NCBI GenBank assembly: GCA_009377495.1
Contig: WHTZ01000006.1
Span: 77,211 to 141,210 of the forward strand
Reading direction: 5' to 3'
Source of the DNA: Luteitalea sp.
Lineage (GTDB): Bacteria > Acidobacteriota > Vicinamibacteria > Vicinamibacterales > Vicinamibacteraceae
Length of the DNA: 64,000 bases
The notes below the pieces were generated by a model. The model did not search any database and was not told the origin of the DNA. It saw nothing but the letters and a program-made list of their open reading frames with translations. Both the position numbers and the translations under genes were made by a program. Each line of letters opens with the position of its first letter. The first letter of the stretch is position 1. Of this stretch, positions 7,588 through 16,657 are shown one piece after another.

Positions 7588-10500
7588 TCACCCCGTCGTC
7601 GCGACCGCCTCCAGCTCATTGAGCAATCCCTCGACGCGGGCAACCACCCCGCCTGGCACCAGCGGATCCTCGGCTGGGCGCCTCAGCACCTCCGACTTGC
7701 TGAACCCGCTACGCACCTCCCCTTCCTTCGCGCGCGCGGTCCACCACGATTTGCCCTCACCGGACGTGCGCCCTAGGTCGAGCCTCAGTAGTCCCGGTGG
7801 AACCAGCCGTACATCCGGCCGACTGTTCATCAGGCGAATCAAGCGGCCGGGCTCGAGCGGCGCATCGGGCCTGAATTTAAGGACGATTGTCGACGCCTCT
7901 CGGTCGATCGATTCGACCCGCAGCCGGTCCGCCACGATACGCAAGCGCGCGCACGCCGCCAGATGCAGGAGAGACGAGGGCAGCGGTCCGTACCGGTCTC
8001 GCACGTCGTTCAAGACGCGCTCCAGGTCGTCGATGGATCGCGTAGACGCCATGCGGCGGTAGACACTCAGTCGCTGGTTCATGTCGTCCACATAGCTCTC
8101 GTCGATCCGGATGTCCATCTTGAGATTGAGCGCCGTGCGCCGATCATCGTCGAGCTCTTCCCCCTTCAGCTCGCGCACGGCTTCCTCGAGCAGCTTCATG
8201 TACATTTCGAAGCCAACGGTCTCGATGTGGCCGCTCTGCTCCGCGCCGAGCAGATTGCCCGCCCCTCGAATCTCCAGGTCGAGCGCCGCAACGCGGAAGC
8301 CGGCGCCCAGATCCGAGAACTCTCGGATGGCCGCCAAGCGGCGCCGTGCGACGTCTGACAACGAGTCCGCTGGTGGCACGATCAGGTAGGCGTACGCCCT
8401 GCGATCCGAGCGGCCGACGCGCCCACGCAGTTGATAGAGCTGCGCGAGCCCGTATCGGTCTGCCCGATTCACGACGAGCGTGTTGGCATTCGGAATGTCC
8501 AGGCCGTTCTCGACGATGGTGGTCGCGACGAGCACGTCGAACGTGCGATCGACGAAGCCGACCATCACGCGCTCGAGATCCGCTTCGTCCATCTGACCGT
8601 GCCCGACGCCGACGCGTGCGTCCGGCACCAGCCGCTGGATGAGATTGGCGAAGCTGTAGATCGACTCGACGCGATTGTGCACGACGTAGACCTGACCCCC
8701 GCGCTCGAGCTCTTGCTGGACCGCGTTGGCGACGATCCGGGGATCGAACTGCGTGACGTGCGTTTGAATTGCCTGCCGGTCTTTGGGGGGCGTCTCGATA
8801 ATCGACATGTCGCGGATGCCAACGAGCGACATGTTCAGCGTCCGCGGGATGGGCGTCGCCGTCATGGTGAGGACATCGACACGCTTGCGAAGCTGCTTCA
8901 ACCGCTCCTTGTGCACAACGCCGAAACGCTGCTCCTCGTCGACGATAAGGAACCCCAAATCCCGACAAACGACGTCTTTCGAGAGCAGACGGTGCGTCCC
9001 TACGATGATGTCGACGCGCCCGTCGACGAGCGCCGCGAGCGTGGCCTTTTGCTCGGCGCGACTCCTGAAGCGGCTCACCATGTCAATGCGTACCGGGAAG
9101 GCCGCAAAGCGCGATGTCAGCGTCCTGAAGTGCTGGAGTGCCAGAACTGTCGTGGGCGCGAGGAAGGCAACCTGTTTGCCGTCCATCACGGCCTTGAACG
9201 CGGCGCGCAAGGCCACTTCGGTCTTGCCGTAGCCAACATCGCCGCACAACAGTCGGTCCATGGGCGTCGGCGCTTCCATGTCGCGCTTGATGTCGCTGGT
9301 CGCCGTGTGCTGATCCGGCGTCAGCTCATACGGAAACGCCTCCTCGAACTCCTGTTGCCAATGCGTGTCGGCGCCGAACGTATGCCCGACGATGGCCTTG
9401 CGAGCAGCGTAGAGCTTGAGCAGCTCCTCGGCCATGTCGCGCATCGCGCGCTTGACACGGGTCTTTGTCTTCTCCCAGCTCGCACCCCCGAGGCGATCGA
9501 GCACCGGGCGACCGCCGCCCGTGTGCTTCTGCACGAGGTCGAGGCGATCGACCGGGACGAACAGCTTGTCGTCACCCGCGTAGCGCAGCTCCATGAACTC
9601 GCGCGCTTCGCCGCCGACGTCGATCTTGCGCAACCCCACGAAGCGACCGACACCGTTGTCGATGTGGACGACGAAGTCGCCCACCCTAAGGTCCCGAAAG
9701 TCGGAGAGGAACGCTGCCCGACGCACCTCACCCTTGGACCCCACGCGGCGTCGCCGCTCTCCGCCCACCCGCTCTTCATCGAAGATGTCGGTCTCTGCAT
9801 AGAGGCGCAGCTTCGCGTCGGGCAGCCGGAAGCCTTCAGTGAGGTCCCCCACAACGACGAGGAGCGCCACGGACGGTGGTGTTACGTGCGGTTGCTGGCC
9901 ATCGGATGCCCTCGCGTCCGATGGCCCGTCGATGAACTGCGCGCTTAGCCCGTGCTCGCCCAACAGCTCAATCACACGCTCGGCACGCCCGCTCGTTTCA
10001 GCGACCAGCACCGTCGTTTCGCCCATGTCGCGCGCGCGACGAAGCTCTTCAATCCACTGACCCACGCGGCCATGGAAGTGGACTGACGGCTGGCAGTACA
10101 CATGTCGCAACGCGCCCGCGGTAGGGTCCCCCCTTTGGGACGACGTCGTGTCAGGTTCGTCCAGGCCTAGTGTTTCGAGCCGCGTCGCGCTTGCGAGGCG
10201 CTCGACAATCTCACCCCACGAGAACGCGACCCGATCGACTGGCGGGACACGTTCGCCACGCGCGGAGGCGTCTCGATAACTGGACGCGATCCCATCGGCG
10301 CGTGCTTGACCCAGTCGATCGAGATCCGTCCACTCGGAGACGAACAATCGCGCGTCGGCGCGCGTCCCATAGTCGAACAGCGATGCTGACCTGTCGTCTT
10401 GACTCTCACTGACCCGTTCGGTTAGGGGCAGAATGCGGACGTGGGCCAGTGTCGCCACCGACCGCTGCGTTGCAGGGTCGAACGCACGAATGGACTCGAT

Positions 10501-11127
10501 CGTGTCGCCAACGAACTCGAGACGTACCGGTAAGCGGTCTCCTGCCGGGAACGCGTCGACCACGCCTCCGCGGACACAGAACTCACCATGTTGGTCGACT
10601 GGATCCTCGCGTGTGAAGCCAGCGGCCGCGAGCCGATCCGCAAGATCGGTCGGCGCAATTTCCTGCTCTGGCGTGAGCTCGGTGGCGGCCTCAAGGAGGC
10701 ATGCCGGAGACACGAGGCGGGGCAACAACGCCGCGGCAGATGCCACGACGAGCCGTGCGCGCCTCGACGCGAGCGCGTCCAGCGCACGGGCGCGCGCGGC
10801 CGCCACGTCGAAGTGGGGTGCAAGGCCCCGATAGGGATCAACTTCCGGCGAGGGAAACGGCAGGACCAGCCGTTCGGCCTCGTCCTCGGACACACCCGCG
10901 AGCACACGCAGAAAGAAGCGCGCGTCGGCAACGAGCGGCTCGATGTCACGATCGGCGGGCACCACCGCGAGGGCCGACTGCGCCGGCACCGCAGCGGCGG
11001 CGGCCAGCGCCTTCGCCGACGCCGACAATCCAGAGTACCCGTGTGCAGGTCTCGTGAATCCGGCGCGTTCAACGGCGATCGAGAGGATCGTGCGAAGCGA
11101 AACGGCAGTCGTCGCGGAGAGCATCAT
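7588..11127 (-). CDS. mfd: transcription-repair coupling factor Mfd
   Basis: 1179 residues, normal length for the family. It displaces RNA polymerase stalled at DNA lesions and recruits UvrA. The UvrB-like N-terminal half includes RLEFVGDTIESIRAFDP. A CarD-like RNAP-interacting domain follows (GDFVVHIDNGVGRFVGLRK). The RecG-like SF2 translocase has Walker A GDVGYGKTEVALRA, the DEEQ box (FLIVDEEQRFG), motif III TMTATPIPRTL and motif VI RYGLAQLYQLRGRVGRS. The TRCF C-terminal domain ends the protein. The translation start is ATG-ATG at 11127. It is the first clear gene of a leftward run with the PPIase and dusB. Confidence 0.97.
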   Translation of the reverse strand: MMLSATTAVSLRTILSIAVERAGFTRPAHGYSGLSASAKALAAAAAVPAQSALAVVPADRDIEPLVADARFFLRVLAGVSEDEAERLVLPFPSPEVDPYRGLAPHFDVAAARARALDALASRRARLVVASAAALLPRLVSPACLLEAATELTPEQEIAPTDLADRLAAAGFTREDPVDQHGEFCVRGGVVDAFPAGDRLPVRLEFVGDTIESIRAFDPATQRSVATLAHVRILPLTERVSESQDDRSASLFDYGTRADARLFVSEWTDLDRLGQARADGIASSYRDASARGERVPPVDRVAFSWGEIVERLASATRLETLGLDEPDTTSSQRGDPTAGALRHVYCQPSVHFHGRVGQWIEELRRARDMGETTVLVAETSGRAERVIELLGEHGLSAQFIDGPSDARASDGQQPHVTPPSVALLVVVGDLTEGFRLPDAKLRLYAETDIFDEERVGGERRRRVGSKGEVRRAAFLSDFRDLRVGDFVVHIDNGVGRFVGLRKIDVGGEAREFMELRYAGDDKLFVPVDRLDLVQKHTGGGRPVLDRLGGASWEKTKTRVKRAMRDMAEELLKLYAARKAIVGHTFGADTHWQQEFEEAFPYELTPDQHTATSDIKRDMEAPTPMDRLLCGDVGYGKTEVALRAAFKAVMDGKQVAFLAPTTVLALQHFRTLTSRFAAFPVRIDMVSRFRSRAEQKATLAALVDGRVDIIVGTHRLLSKDVVCRDLGFLIVDEEQRFGVVHKERLKQLRKRVDVLTMTATPIPRTLNMSLVGIRDMSIIETPPKDRQAIQTHVTQFDPRIVANAVQQELERGGQVYVVHNRVESIYSFANLIQRLVPDARVGVGHGQMDEADLERVMVGFVDRTFDVLVATTIVENGLDIPNANTLVVNRADRYGLAQLYQLRGRVGRSDRRAYAYLIVPPADSLSDVARRRLAAIREFSDLGAGFRVAALDLEIRGAGNLLGAEQSGHIETVGFEMYMKLLEEAVRELKGEELDDDRRTALNLKMDIRIDESYVDDMNQRLSVYRRMASTRSIDDLERVLNDVRDRYGPLPSSLLHLAACARLRIVADRLRVESIDREASTIVLKFRPDAPLEPGRLIRLMNSRPDVRLVPPGLLRLDLGRTSGEGKSWWTARAKEGEVRSGFSKSEVLRRPAEDPLVPGGVVARVEGLLNELEAVATTG

Positions 11128-11392
11128 CCGGCGGTTCCACGGCGCATGCGAACCGGCAATCTTACCACGCCGCCAATTTTGGTCGCCAGTCGGTCCAGAT
11201 CATTTCTTTGAACGGAGGGGGCGGCGCAACGACGGGAGAAGAATCCGGCGGCGGTAGAGCTGGGCCGGCGAGGCGGATTGCGCGGCGGGGGTTGCTCGGG
11301 CAGAGAGCCTGTCCCGACTCCTCGTCGTGAGATTGCGCGGAAGGGGGCTCAGGCGCGCGGTGTAAGAGGCGGGGCCATATGGCCGCTGAGGT

Positions 11393-11566
11393 TCAACGCT
11401 CCGAGCGGGTAATGCGTTGATACGAATACGCGGCCAACAACACGCACGCGAAGCCAAGGACGATCTGCCACCAGATTGGTGCTGAGTTCCAGTGCGGGCC
11501 GGCGGAGAGGGGTCGGCTGGCCTGATAACCGATAGCGCCGGTGGTCAGGAAATCTTCGTGGTTCAC
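11393..11566 (-). CDS. possible small single-pass membrane protein (57 aa)
   Basis: A GTG-initiated ORF of 57 codons, below usual ORF thresholds. It encodes a polar N-terminus (NHEDFLTTGAIGYQ) and one hydrophobic helix (WWQIVLGFACVLLAAYSY) followed by basic QRITRSER, a plausible single transmembrane segment with positive-inside end. GGGAGG overlaps the GTG, so the ribosome-binding site is poorly placed. The surrounding ~480 bp between mfd and the DUF3014 gene has no other candidate. No family is recognised. Confidence 0.35.
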   Translation of the reverse strand: MNHEDFLTTGAIGYQASRPLSAGPHWNSAPIWWQIVLGFACVLLAAYSYQRITRSER

Positions 11567-11608
11567 CTCCCTGTGGGCCCAACCACCTCTCTATCGCCTT
11601 TAGCCCCT

Positions 11609-12487
11609 CTAGCTCGTGATCGGTGGCAGGCGGTCGGCCGGAATCCCCAGCGCCCGTGCAAGCTCGCGCAGCTTCTGCTCGACCATCGTCCGATTGCGCG
11701 GGCCCATCCGAATGAGCTGCTTCTGCGCCGACGGCAGCGCTTCGATGTTCTCGTCCGCGAAGATGTAGTTGACGCCTTTCCCCTGGCGCACGGCCATCGG
11801 ACCAGTGACGTCAGGGGTGTCCAGCATTCGCACCAACGCCTGCTCTATCGCCACGTCGAAGTCGCCGGTAGGATTCCCCAGCTCACGATAGGCCTCGTCG
11901 AATCGCGGTTTGAGCGTACTGTAGAGTCGCGCGAGCGCGTCCGCGTCGAGCGACGCCACCGTCGTGGCAAGACCGTTGTACCGATCGTACGACCGCGGGT
12001 CGACGACCATCTGTTGGCCGCTGGTCTCCACGGCGAAGTCGCCTTTGGGCGCGACCGCGCGCACCTGGTTCGCCGGTGCAACGCCGCGGGCGATGTTGTC
12101 GATGGAGACGACGAAGCGCCGCACGAGATCATCGGTGGTGAGAAGCGCGGCGAGCTGTGGTTGAGACGACAGGGGCCCCACGAGCCGCCGGACGAGCGCG
12201 TCGAGCGCGGAGCTGTCGGTGAGCGGCGGCACGTCGACCGGCTCCGCGGGCTGGCCAAGGCTCGTCGGCTCGGGCGCCGGCGGCAAGGTCTCTACCGGTG
12301 CGCTCGTCTCAACTGGCGGCGTCTCGGCGCGCGACCACGGCCGCGTCTTGTAGAGATAATAGGCCGCCCCAATCAGGACGAGGAGCAACACGACCGCCCC
12401 GACGCGCACCAGCAACGAACGGGACATGCCGGACGCCGGCGGCCTCTCTGGCGGCTTCTGCAGCTCGTAGTTGCTCAGCTCGATCAT
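11609..12487 (-). CDS. DUF3014 membrane-anchored protein
   Basis: 292 residues from the ATG at 12487, which follows GGGAGGA by 6 nt. A short cytoplasmic N-terminus precedes one transmembrane helix (VGAVVLLLVLIGAAYYLY), then a Pro/Glu-rich linker and a periplasmic domain with the DUF3014 features LDALVRRLVGPLSSQP, RRFVVSIDNIARG and YDRYNGLATTVASLDA. The family has no established function. Upstream lies a palindromic GGCCGCC repeat. Confidence 0.8.
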   Translation of the reverse strand: MIELSNYELQKPPERPPASGMSRSLLVRVGAVVLLLVLIGAAYYLYKTRPWSRAETPPVETSAPVETLPPAPEPTSLGQPAEPVDVPPLTDSSALDALVRRLVGPLSSQPQLAALLTTDDLVRRFVVSIDNIARGVAPANQVRAVAPKGDFAVETSGQQMVVDPRSYDRYNGLATTVASLDADALARLYSTLKPRFDEAYRELGNPTGDFDVAIEQALVRMLDTPDVTGPMAVRQGKGVNYIFADENIEALPSAQKQLIRMGPRNRTMVEQKLRELARALGIPADRLPPITS

Positions 12488-12510
12488 GGGCGTCCTCCCG
12501 ATCACGGCAC

Positions 12511-12569
12511 GGCGGCCCTAAAGGGCCGCCCTACGAGTTAAGAGGCAAAGGGCCGCCCTACGAGTTAAG
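12511..12569. repeat. GGCCGCCCTA palindromic repeat, two units
   Basis: GGCGGCCCTAAAGGGCCGCC followed by CTACGAGTTAAG, then a second partial unit with AAAGGGCCGCCCTACGAG. The same motif recurs around 18.29 kb and at 21191-21270, and a variant at 59834-59852. The right-hand unit supplies the TAA stop codon (12565-12567) of the methyltransferase gene. Confidence 0.8.
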
Positions 12570-13719
12570 ACGCGGGACGCCTCTCCTCGGTCGTGGCGCC
12601 CGGCTTCCGGGCAACCATCGCGACGAACATGGGCGTCCGCTCGATGACGATGTCGGTGAACCCAGCCCGCTCCGCGTAGATCTGCAGCTCCTCGCCGGTC
12701 GACGACTTGCTCACGTTGGGCGGGCGCAAGGCCGCATCCACCTGCGACGTCTCGAGAAACAGCTTCCAGCCCATTTCACCGCTCAGGCCGAAGTTGTCGA
12801 CATACAGGCGGCCGCCTGGTCGAAGCACACGGTGCGCTTCAGCCACGTAGCGATATCGATCCCATTCGTCGAGGTGCATGAACACCACGGTGCAATACAC
12901 GACGTCGATCGATTCATCGCGTATCCCGTGCAGATCGACACCATTGAGCTGCACGAACGACACGTTGTCAGAGCCCTCGAGCGCCTCCCGTGCGTACCGA
13001 AGCATATTCGGCGAGACATCCGCGCCGATCCACTGCTGGCAGCGCGGCGCGAGCTTCGCGCCGACGCGTCCCGCGCCGCAGCCGATTTCCAGCACGACGT
13101 CACGAGGCCCGATTCCGGTTGCTCTCGTGAGGTCCGACGCGAACAGCTCTCCCGTGCGGTTCCACTCCTCGTCATCGTCGTAGCCAGCCACGGACACCCG
13201 CGCATCGTGGAAGTTCCGCGCCGACCGATCCCACACGTCCTGGTAGGCGAAGCGCGGCAGCATGGAGCGCCCAGGACGCCATCGGACGACTGGCACCGTT
13301 TCCAGTGTCGCCTCTTTCGTCTGCCCGTTCTGTACAGCTCGGGCGGCGCACTTGAGAAAGACCACGCGACTGCTGGGCAAATCGAACGCTTTGACGAAGA
13401 CCTCGAACCCGGAACGTTCGACGCCAGGCACGTGAGGATAGAGCTTGGCGACATCTGGCCTCGGGAGAGACGGCGCGAGCGCTTCGACCTGTTTGCCGGC
13501 CGCGGAGAGCACGACGGTCACGGGTGCACCATCCTCCACGCAGCACCATCCCCGCACGATGATCCAGTCGTGGAACGGCTGCAACGCACGCGGGACATCG
13601 AGCGCACCGTAGAGCCAGCCTATACGAGCACGGCGACGCTGGTTGAAGAGCTCGAGCCCCTTCTGAGTGGCTCGCTCTACGAGACGCGCGCCGAGGCGCC
13701 TCACGTTACCTCTCGCCAT
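12565..13719 (-). CDS. SAM-dependent class I methyltransferase
   Basis: 384 residues from the ATG at 13719, overlapping the upstream rfaE2 stop by 14 bp. Residues ~30-150 form an N-terminal domain of unknown role (WIIVRGWCCVEDGAPVTVV, VPGVERSGFEVFV). The Rossmann methyltransferase domain has motif I VLEIGCGAGRVGAKLAP, an acidic residue in WIGADVSPNMLRYAR, motif IV VVYCTVVFMHL and motif VI HRVLRPGGRLYVDNF. The position between rfaE2 and an O-antigen-type exporter suggests sugar or lipid methylation in polysaccharide synthesis, which is an inference. Confidence 0.85.
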   Translation of the reverse strand: MARGNVRRLGARLVERATQKGLELFNQRRRARIGWLYGALDVPRALQPFHDWIIVRGWCCVEDGAPVTVVLSAAGKQVEALAPSLPRPDVAKLYPHVPGVERSGFEVFVKAFDLPSSRVVFLKCAARAVQNGQTKEATLETVPVVRWRPGRSMLPRFAYQDVWDRSARNFHDARVSVAGYDDDEEWNRTGELFASDLTRATGIGPRDVVLEIGCGAGRVGAKLAPRCQQWIGADVSPNMLRYAREALEGSDNVSFVQLNGVDLHGIRDESIDVVYCTVVFMHLDEWDRYRYVAEAHRVLRPGGRLYVDNFGLSGEMGWKLFLETSQVDAALRPPNVSKSSTGEELQIYAERAGFTDIVIERTPMFVAMVARKPGATTEERRPAS

Positions 13720-14215
13720 AAGTGCCAGCTCCCGCCGCCGTGATGCGAGAGATGAGTCGCGTCGTGGAATGACGCTCCTGGATTGGCACGCGCACGACGC
13801 GGCCGCCACGCGCGAGAATGGTCTCGCGTCCGACGATCTCGTCGGCGGGCCAATCGGCGCCCTTCACCAGCACGTCCGGTTGCAGGCACCCGATGGCACG
13901 GGCCGGGGTCTCGTCGTCGAACAGGACCACGGTGTCGACCGGCACGAGACCAGTTAGAAGCTCGGCGCGCTCTGCCTCTGGAATCACAGGTCTGCGAGGC
14001 CCCTTGTTCGCCCGAACCGAGCGGTCGGAGTTCACGGCAACGACGAGCCGATCGCCTTCGGCCCGTGCGGCTGCGAGATACCGCACGTGACCCGGGTGCA
14101 GGAGATCGAAGACGCCATTGGTGAACACGACGCGACAACCCTCACGCTGCCAGGCCGCGACGCGGGAAGCCGCCTCGTCGAGTGACACGATGGGCGCGTT
14201 GCAGGGGCGGGCCAT
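13706..14215 (-). CDS. rfaE2: D-glycero-beta-D-manno-heptose 1-phosphate adenylyltransferase
   Basis: 169 residues equal to the C-terminal cytidylyltransferase-like half of HldE. It adenylates heptose-1-phosphate for ADP-heptose, the inner-core LPS precursor. The nucleotidyltransferase motif is TNGVFDLLHPGHVRYL; VAVNSDRSVR and ERHSTTRLISRI (the usual E-x-x-STT-x-I/L-I-x-R-I end) are also present. The separate kinase half (HldA) is not in this window. The downstream methyltransferase overlaps its end. Confidence 0.93.
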   Translation of the reverse strand: MARPCNAPIVSLDEAASRVAAWQREGCRVVFTNGVFDLLHPGHVRYLAAARAEGDRLVVAVNSDRSVRANKGPRRPVIPEAERAELLTGLVPVDTVVLFDDETPARAIGCLQPDVLVKGADWPADEIVGRETILARGGRVVRVPIQERHSTTRLISRITAAGAGTYGER

Positions 14216-14221
14216 TCCAAA

Positions 14222-14398
14222 TTCAGGGGCCAGGTCCCAGGAGGTATCAGGATGCAGGGATCAGGGCTCCCGCACATGATGCACTCGACAGGGCGAGAAT
14301 ACCCGAAGGAGCTATTATCAGCCCTGATCCCTCAAGAACTGACCCCTGTTGCCTGAGGCAGCCCTGGGCCCTGGGCCCTGGCCCCTGGCCCCTTCCTT
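14222..14398. repeat. CAGGG-rich dispersed element A
   Basis: Arms of CAGGGNYC-type repeats (GGGGCCAGG..., ...CCTGGCCCCTT) surround a unique core with GATGCACTCGACAGG and CCCGAAGGAGCTA. The core is also found near 16507-16546 and 61437-61477. The right arm enters the 3' end of sodC. Confidence 0.8.
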
Positions 14399-14962
14399 CT
14401 TCTCGACCACGCCGCACGCAATGCGATCGCCGGCATCGCCCGCCGGGTCCGTCGCGTAGTCATCCGGCCCGGCGTGCACGACAACCGCCGTTCCATCCTC
14501 GTCGAAGAGGCTCGTCGCGCCCGCGTTGAGCGTGACACCCTCCGCGAACGCGTCCGCATTCAGCGCACCGTCGGCACCAACGTGGACGTTGGGCAGGTCG
14601 CCCTCGTGCGCGCCTTTCGGGTTCTTGTACCCGTGACTCGCCGAACCGGGATTGTAGTGCCCTCCGGCTGACTTGAAGTCCGGGGCCGCACACTGGCCCA
14701 CCTCGTGCAAATGCAGCGCATGCTGGCCCGCCGGTAAACCCGAGAGCTTCACCGTCAGCAACACGCCGTGAGGTGTCTCGGTGAGCTCCGCGGTGCCGAG
14801 CGACTTACCCTCTGCGTCCTGGACGTCTGCCGCCGCCGTCATTGCTTCAGACTGTACCGCTCGCGCCGCGGCCCGCGCGCCGCTCCGCGCAAGCACCGGA
14901 TTCATGCCTACCACAACCGCTGTCACACTTGCACTTGCAGCCCATAGGCTGAGATATCTCAT
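14318..14962 (-). CDS. sodC: Cu/Zn superoxide dismutase
   Basis: A secreted enzyme dismutating superoxide in the periplasm. The ATG at 14962 follows GGAGG with 6-nt spacing and opens a signal peptide (MRYLSLWAASASVTAVVV). Copper/zinc ligands are in LHLHEVGQC and SAGGHYNPG, with the zinc loop HEGDLPNVHVG, and further ligand/active-site residues in VVVHAGPDDY. The disulfide partner cysteine is in RIACGVV, where the family normally ends. A further ~27 residues (beginning EKKEGARGQGPGPRAAS) are largely encoded by CAGGG repeat element A and are probably not functional. Confidence 0.93.
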   Translation of the reverse strand: MRYLSLWAASASVTAVVVGMNPVLARSGARAAARAVQSEAMTAAADVQDAEGKSLGTAELTETPHGVLLTVKLSGLPAGQHALHLHEVGQCAAPDFKSAGGHYNPGSASHGYKNPKGAHEGDLPNVHVGADGALNADAFAEGVTLNAGATSLFDEDGTAVVVHAGPDDYATDPAGDAGDRIACGVVEKKEGARGQGPGPRAASGNRGQFLRDQG

Positions 14963-15016
14963 CGTTGCCTCCATGTGCTTGATCTTGTGCCACGTCCACG
15001 GCGATGACAAGCGCAG

Positions 15017-15043
15017 CCCCTTCGACAAGCTCAGGGCCGCGCG
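15017..15043. repeat. CCCCTTCGACAAGCTCAGGG dispersed repeat, copy 1
   Basis: 27 bp identical to 51143-51169. The motif is a partial palindrome that recurs in many unrelated bacterial genomes. Confidence 0.8.
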
Positions 15044-15049
15044 TCGTCC

Positions 15050-16423
15050 CTACCGGTTTCGCTCCCAACCGACCGGACCCTCGGCGTGCCGCAGGCGCAC
15101 GCTTTCGGAGAATTCCCATGTGTGCGCCGGGCGGTACACGCCCACATCCTTCACGCGAGACTTCACGCGGAACGTGTAGAGCTGACGATGGTAATCGTAC
15201 GGATACCCGTCCAGCTTGTGCGCAGCAACGTCGAGCTTATAGGTGCCCTCCGTGAGGTCGAGACGATCGATGACGAACCGCACTTCGCCCCGCCCGCGAA
15301 CAAACTCTGGTTGCAGCTGCTCAATGCTCGTGTTCGTCCCGTAGCAACAGACGCGGCCGGCATTGAAGATGGCGACCCCGAACGCGAAGTCGCGTATCTC
15401 ATCGCGCGCGTGGACCGCCAGCCGGACGGTGACGCGATCCCCGCTGTGGAAGACGTGGCCCGGGTGCCCATCCTCGCCCACGAGCGTCACGTCTGCGATC
15501 TCGAGCTCGCGTGATCCCCAGCGACCCTCGGCCGCGAGAAACATGTCCGTCGGTGGTGTGCCCGCTGCGCCGTCTCCTTCACCCGGCACCGCCACAGGCA
15601 GCGCGCGACCCGATGTGTCACCGCGCTCGGCGGCCTCACGCGTTTTCGCGTCCGCCGCCGCCAAGTGCATCTCTTCGCTCGCCTCGACTTCGGTCACGTA
15701 CGCGTCAACGACGTGCTTCGGGTCGCCAAGACCGCAGACCCGGCCATGATCGAGCCACAGTGCCTCGTCGCAGAACCGCTCGATCACGCCTAGCCCGTGC
15801 GTCACCAGCAAGATCGTCTTCCCGCGGCGCCGGAACTCCCCGAATTTATCGAGACATTTGTGCGTGAAGCCTTCGTCACCCACGGCCAGCACTTCATCGA
15901 CGAGAAGCACGTCGGGATCGACGTTGATGGCGACGGCGAAGCCGAGCCGCATGTACATGCCGGACGAATACGTTTTGACCGGCGCGTCGATGAATGACTC
16001 GAGCTCGGCAAACTGCACGATTTCATCGAAGCGGCGACCGACCTCGGCCTTCGACAGGCCGAGCATGATGCCGTTGATGAAGACATTCTCGCGCCCCGAG
16101 ATCTCCGGGTGAAAACCGGCGCCCAGCTCGATGAGCGCAGAAACTCGGCCTCGCACGGCGACGGTGCCGGTCGTCGGCCGGGTGATCCCGGCCACGCATT
16201 TCAGCATCGTGCTCTTGCCCGAGCCATTCCGCCCGATGATGCCAACCGTCTTGCCCGCCCCGACCGTAAACGATACGTCGTCCAGCGCACGGAACGTCTC
16301 ATCGGCGTGCAGCTCGCTGATCAGGCTGCCCGTGATGATAGCGCTCTTCAGCGTCGCGAATTGCCGACGACGCCCGAAGCGCCGGTAGACCTTCGAGACG
16401 TTCGCAGCTTCAATGACATGCAT
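15050..16423 (-). CDS. polysaccharide ABC exporter ATPase, Wzt-like
   Basis: 457 residues. The N-terminal ABC ATPase has Walker A GIIGRNGSGKST, the Q-loop region, the signature KTYSSGMYMRLGFA (SSGM type, typical of polysaccharide exporters), Walker B DVLLVDEVLAVGD and the H-loop VTHG. The C-terminal ~170 residues form a Wzt_C-like carbohydrate-binding beta domain (HSGDRVTVRLAVHARDE, VCCYGTNT, GTYKLDVAAH) that would select the modified O-antigen. Its partner permease is upstream at 16.7-17.5 kb, separated by a CAGGG-type repeat. Together they would export lipid-linked polysaccharide across the inner membrane. Confidence 0.92.
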   Translation of the reverse strand: MHVIEAANVSKVYRRFGRRRQFATLKSAIITGSLISELHADETFRALDDVSFTVGAGKTVGIIGRNGSGKSTMLKCVAGITRPTTGTVAVRGRVSALIELGAGFHPEISGRENVFINGIMLGLSKAEVGRRFDEIVQFAELESFIDAPVKTYSSGMYMRLGFAVAINVDPDVLLVDEVLAVGDEGFTHKCLDKFGEFRRRGKTILLVTHGLGVIERFCDEALWLDHGRVCGLGDPKHVVDAYVTEVEASEEMHLAAADAKTREAAERGDTSGRALPVAVPGEGDGAAGTPPTDMFLAAEGRWGSRELEIADVTLVGEDGHPGHVFHSGDRVTVRLAVHARDEIRDFAFGVAIFNAGRVCCYGTNTSIEQLQPEFVRGRGEVRFVIDRLDLTEGTYKLDVAAHKLDGYPYDYHRQLYTFRVKSRVKDVGVYRPAHTWEFSESVRLRHAEGPVGWERNR

Positions 16424-16435
16424 AACTGATACTTG

Positions 16436-16657
16436 TAGGGGCCAGGTGACAGGGGCCAGGGGCCAGGAGGGATCAGGGATGCAGGGATTAGGGCTCCCTC
16501 ACACGATGCACTCGACAGGAAGAGAACACCCGAAGGAGCTACTCTCAGCCCTGATCCCTGAAGAACTGATCCCTGTTGCCTGAGACAGCCCTGAGACCTG
16601 GCACCTGCCACCTGGCCCCTTGTTTGCCTTGAGACCTGGCCCCTGACCCCTTCCTCT
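16436..16657. repeat. CAGGG-rich dispersed element B
   Basis: The same design as element A: CAGGGGCCAGG arms and a core with GATGCACTCGACAGG and CCCGAAGGAGCTAC, followed by CCTGATCCCTGAAGAACTG. It fills the gap between the Wzm-like and Wzt-like genes. Confidence 0.8.

Noticed and set aside
8431-9948. 505-codon plus-strand ORF inside mfd
   Set aside because: It is antisense to well-conserved Mfd motifs and shows no domain of its own; high GC gives long antisense ORFs.
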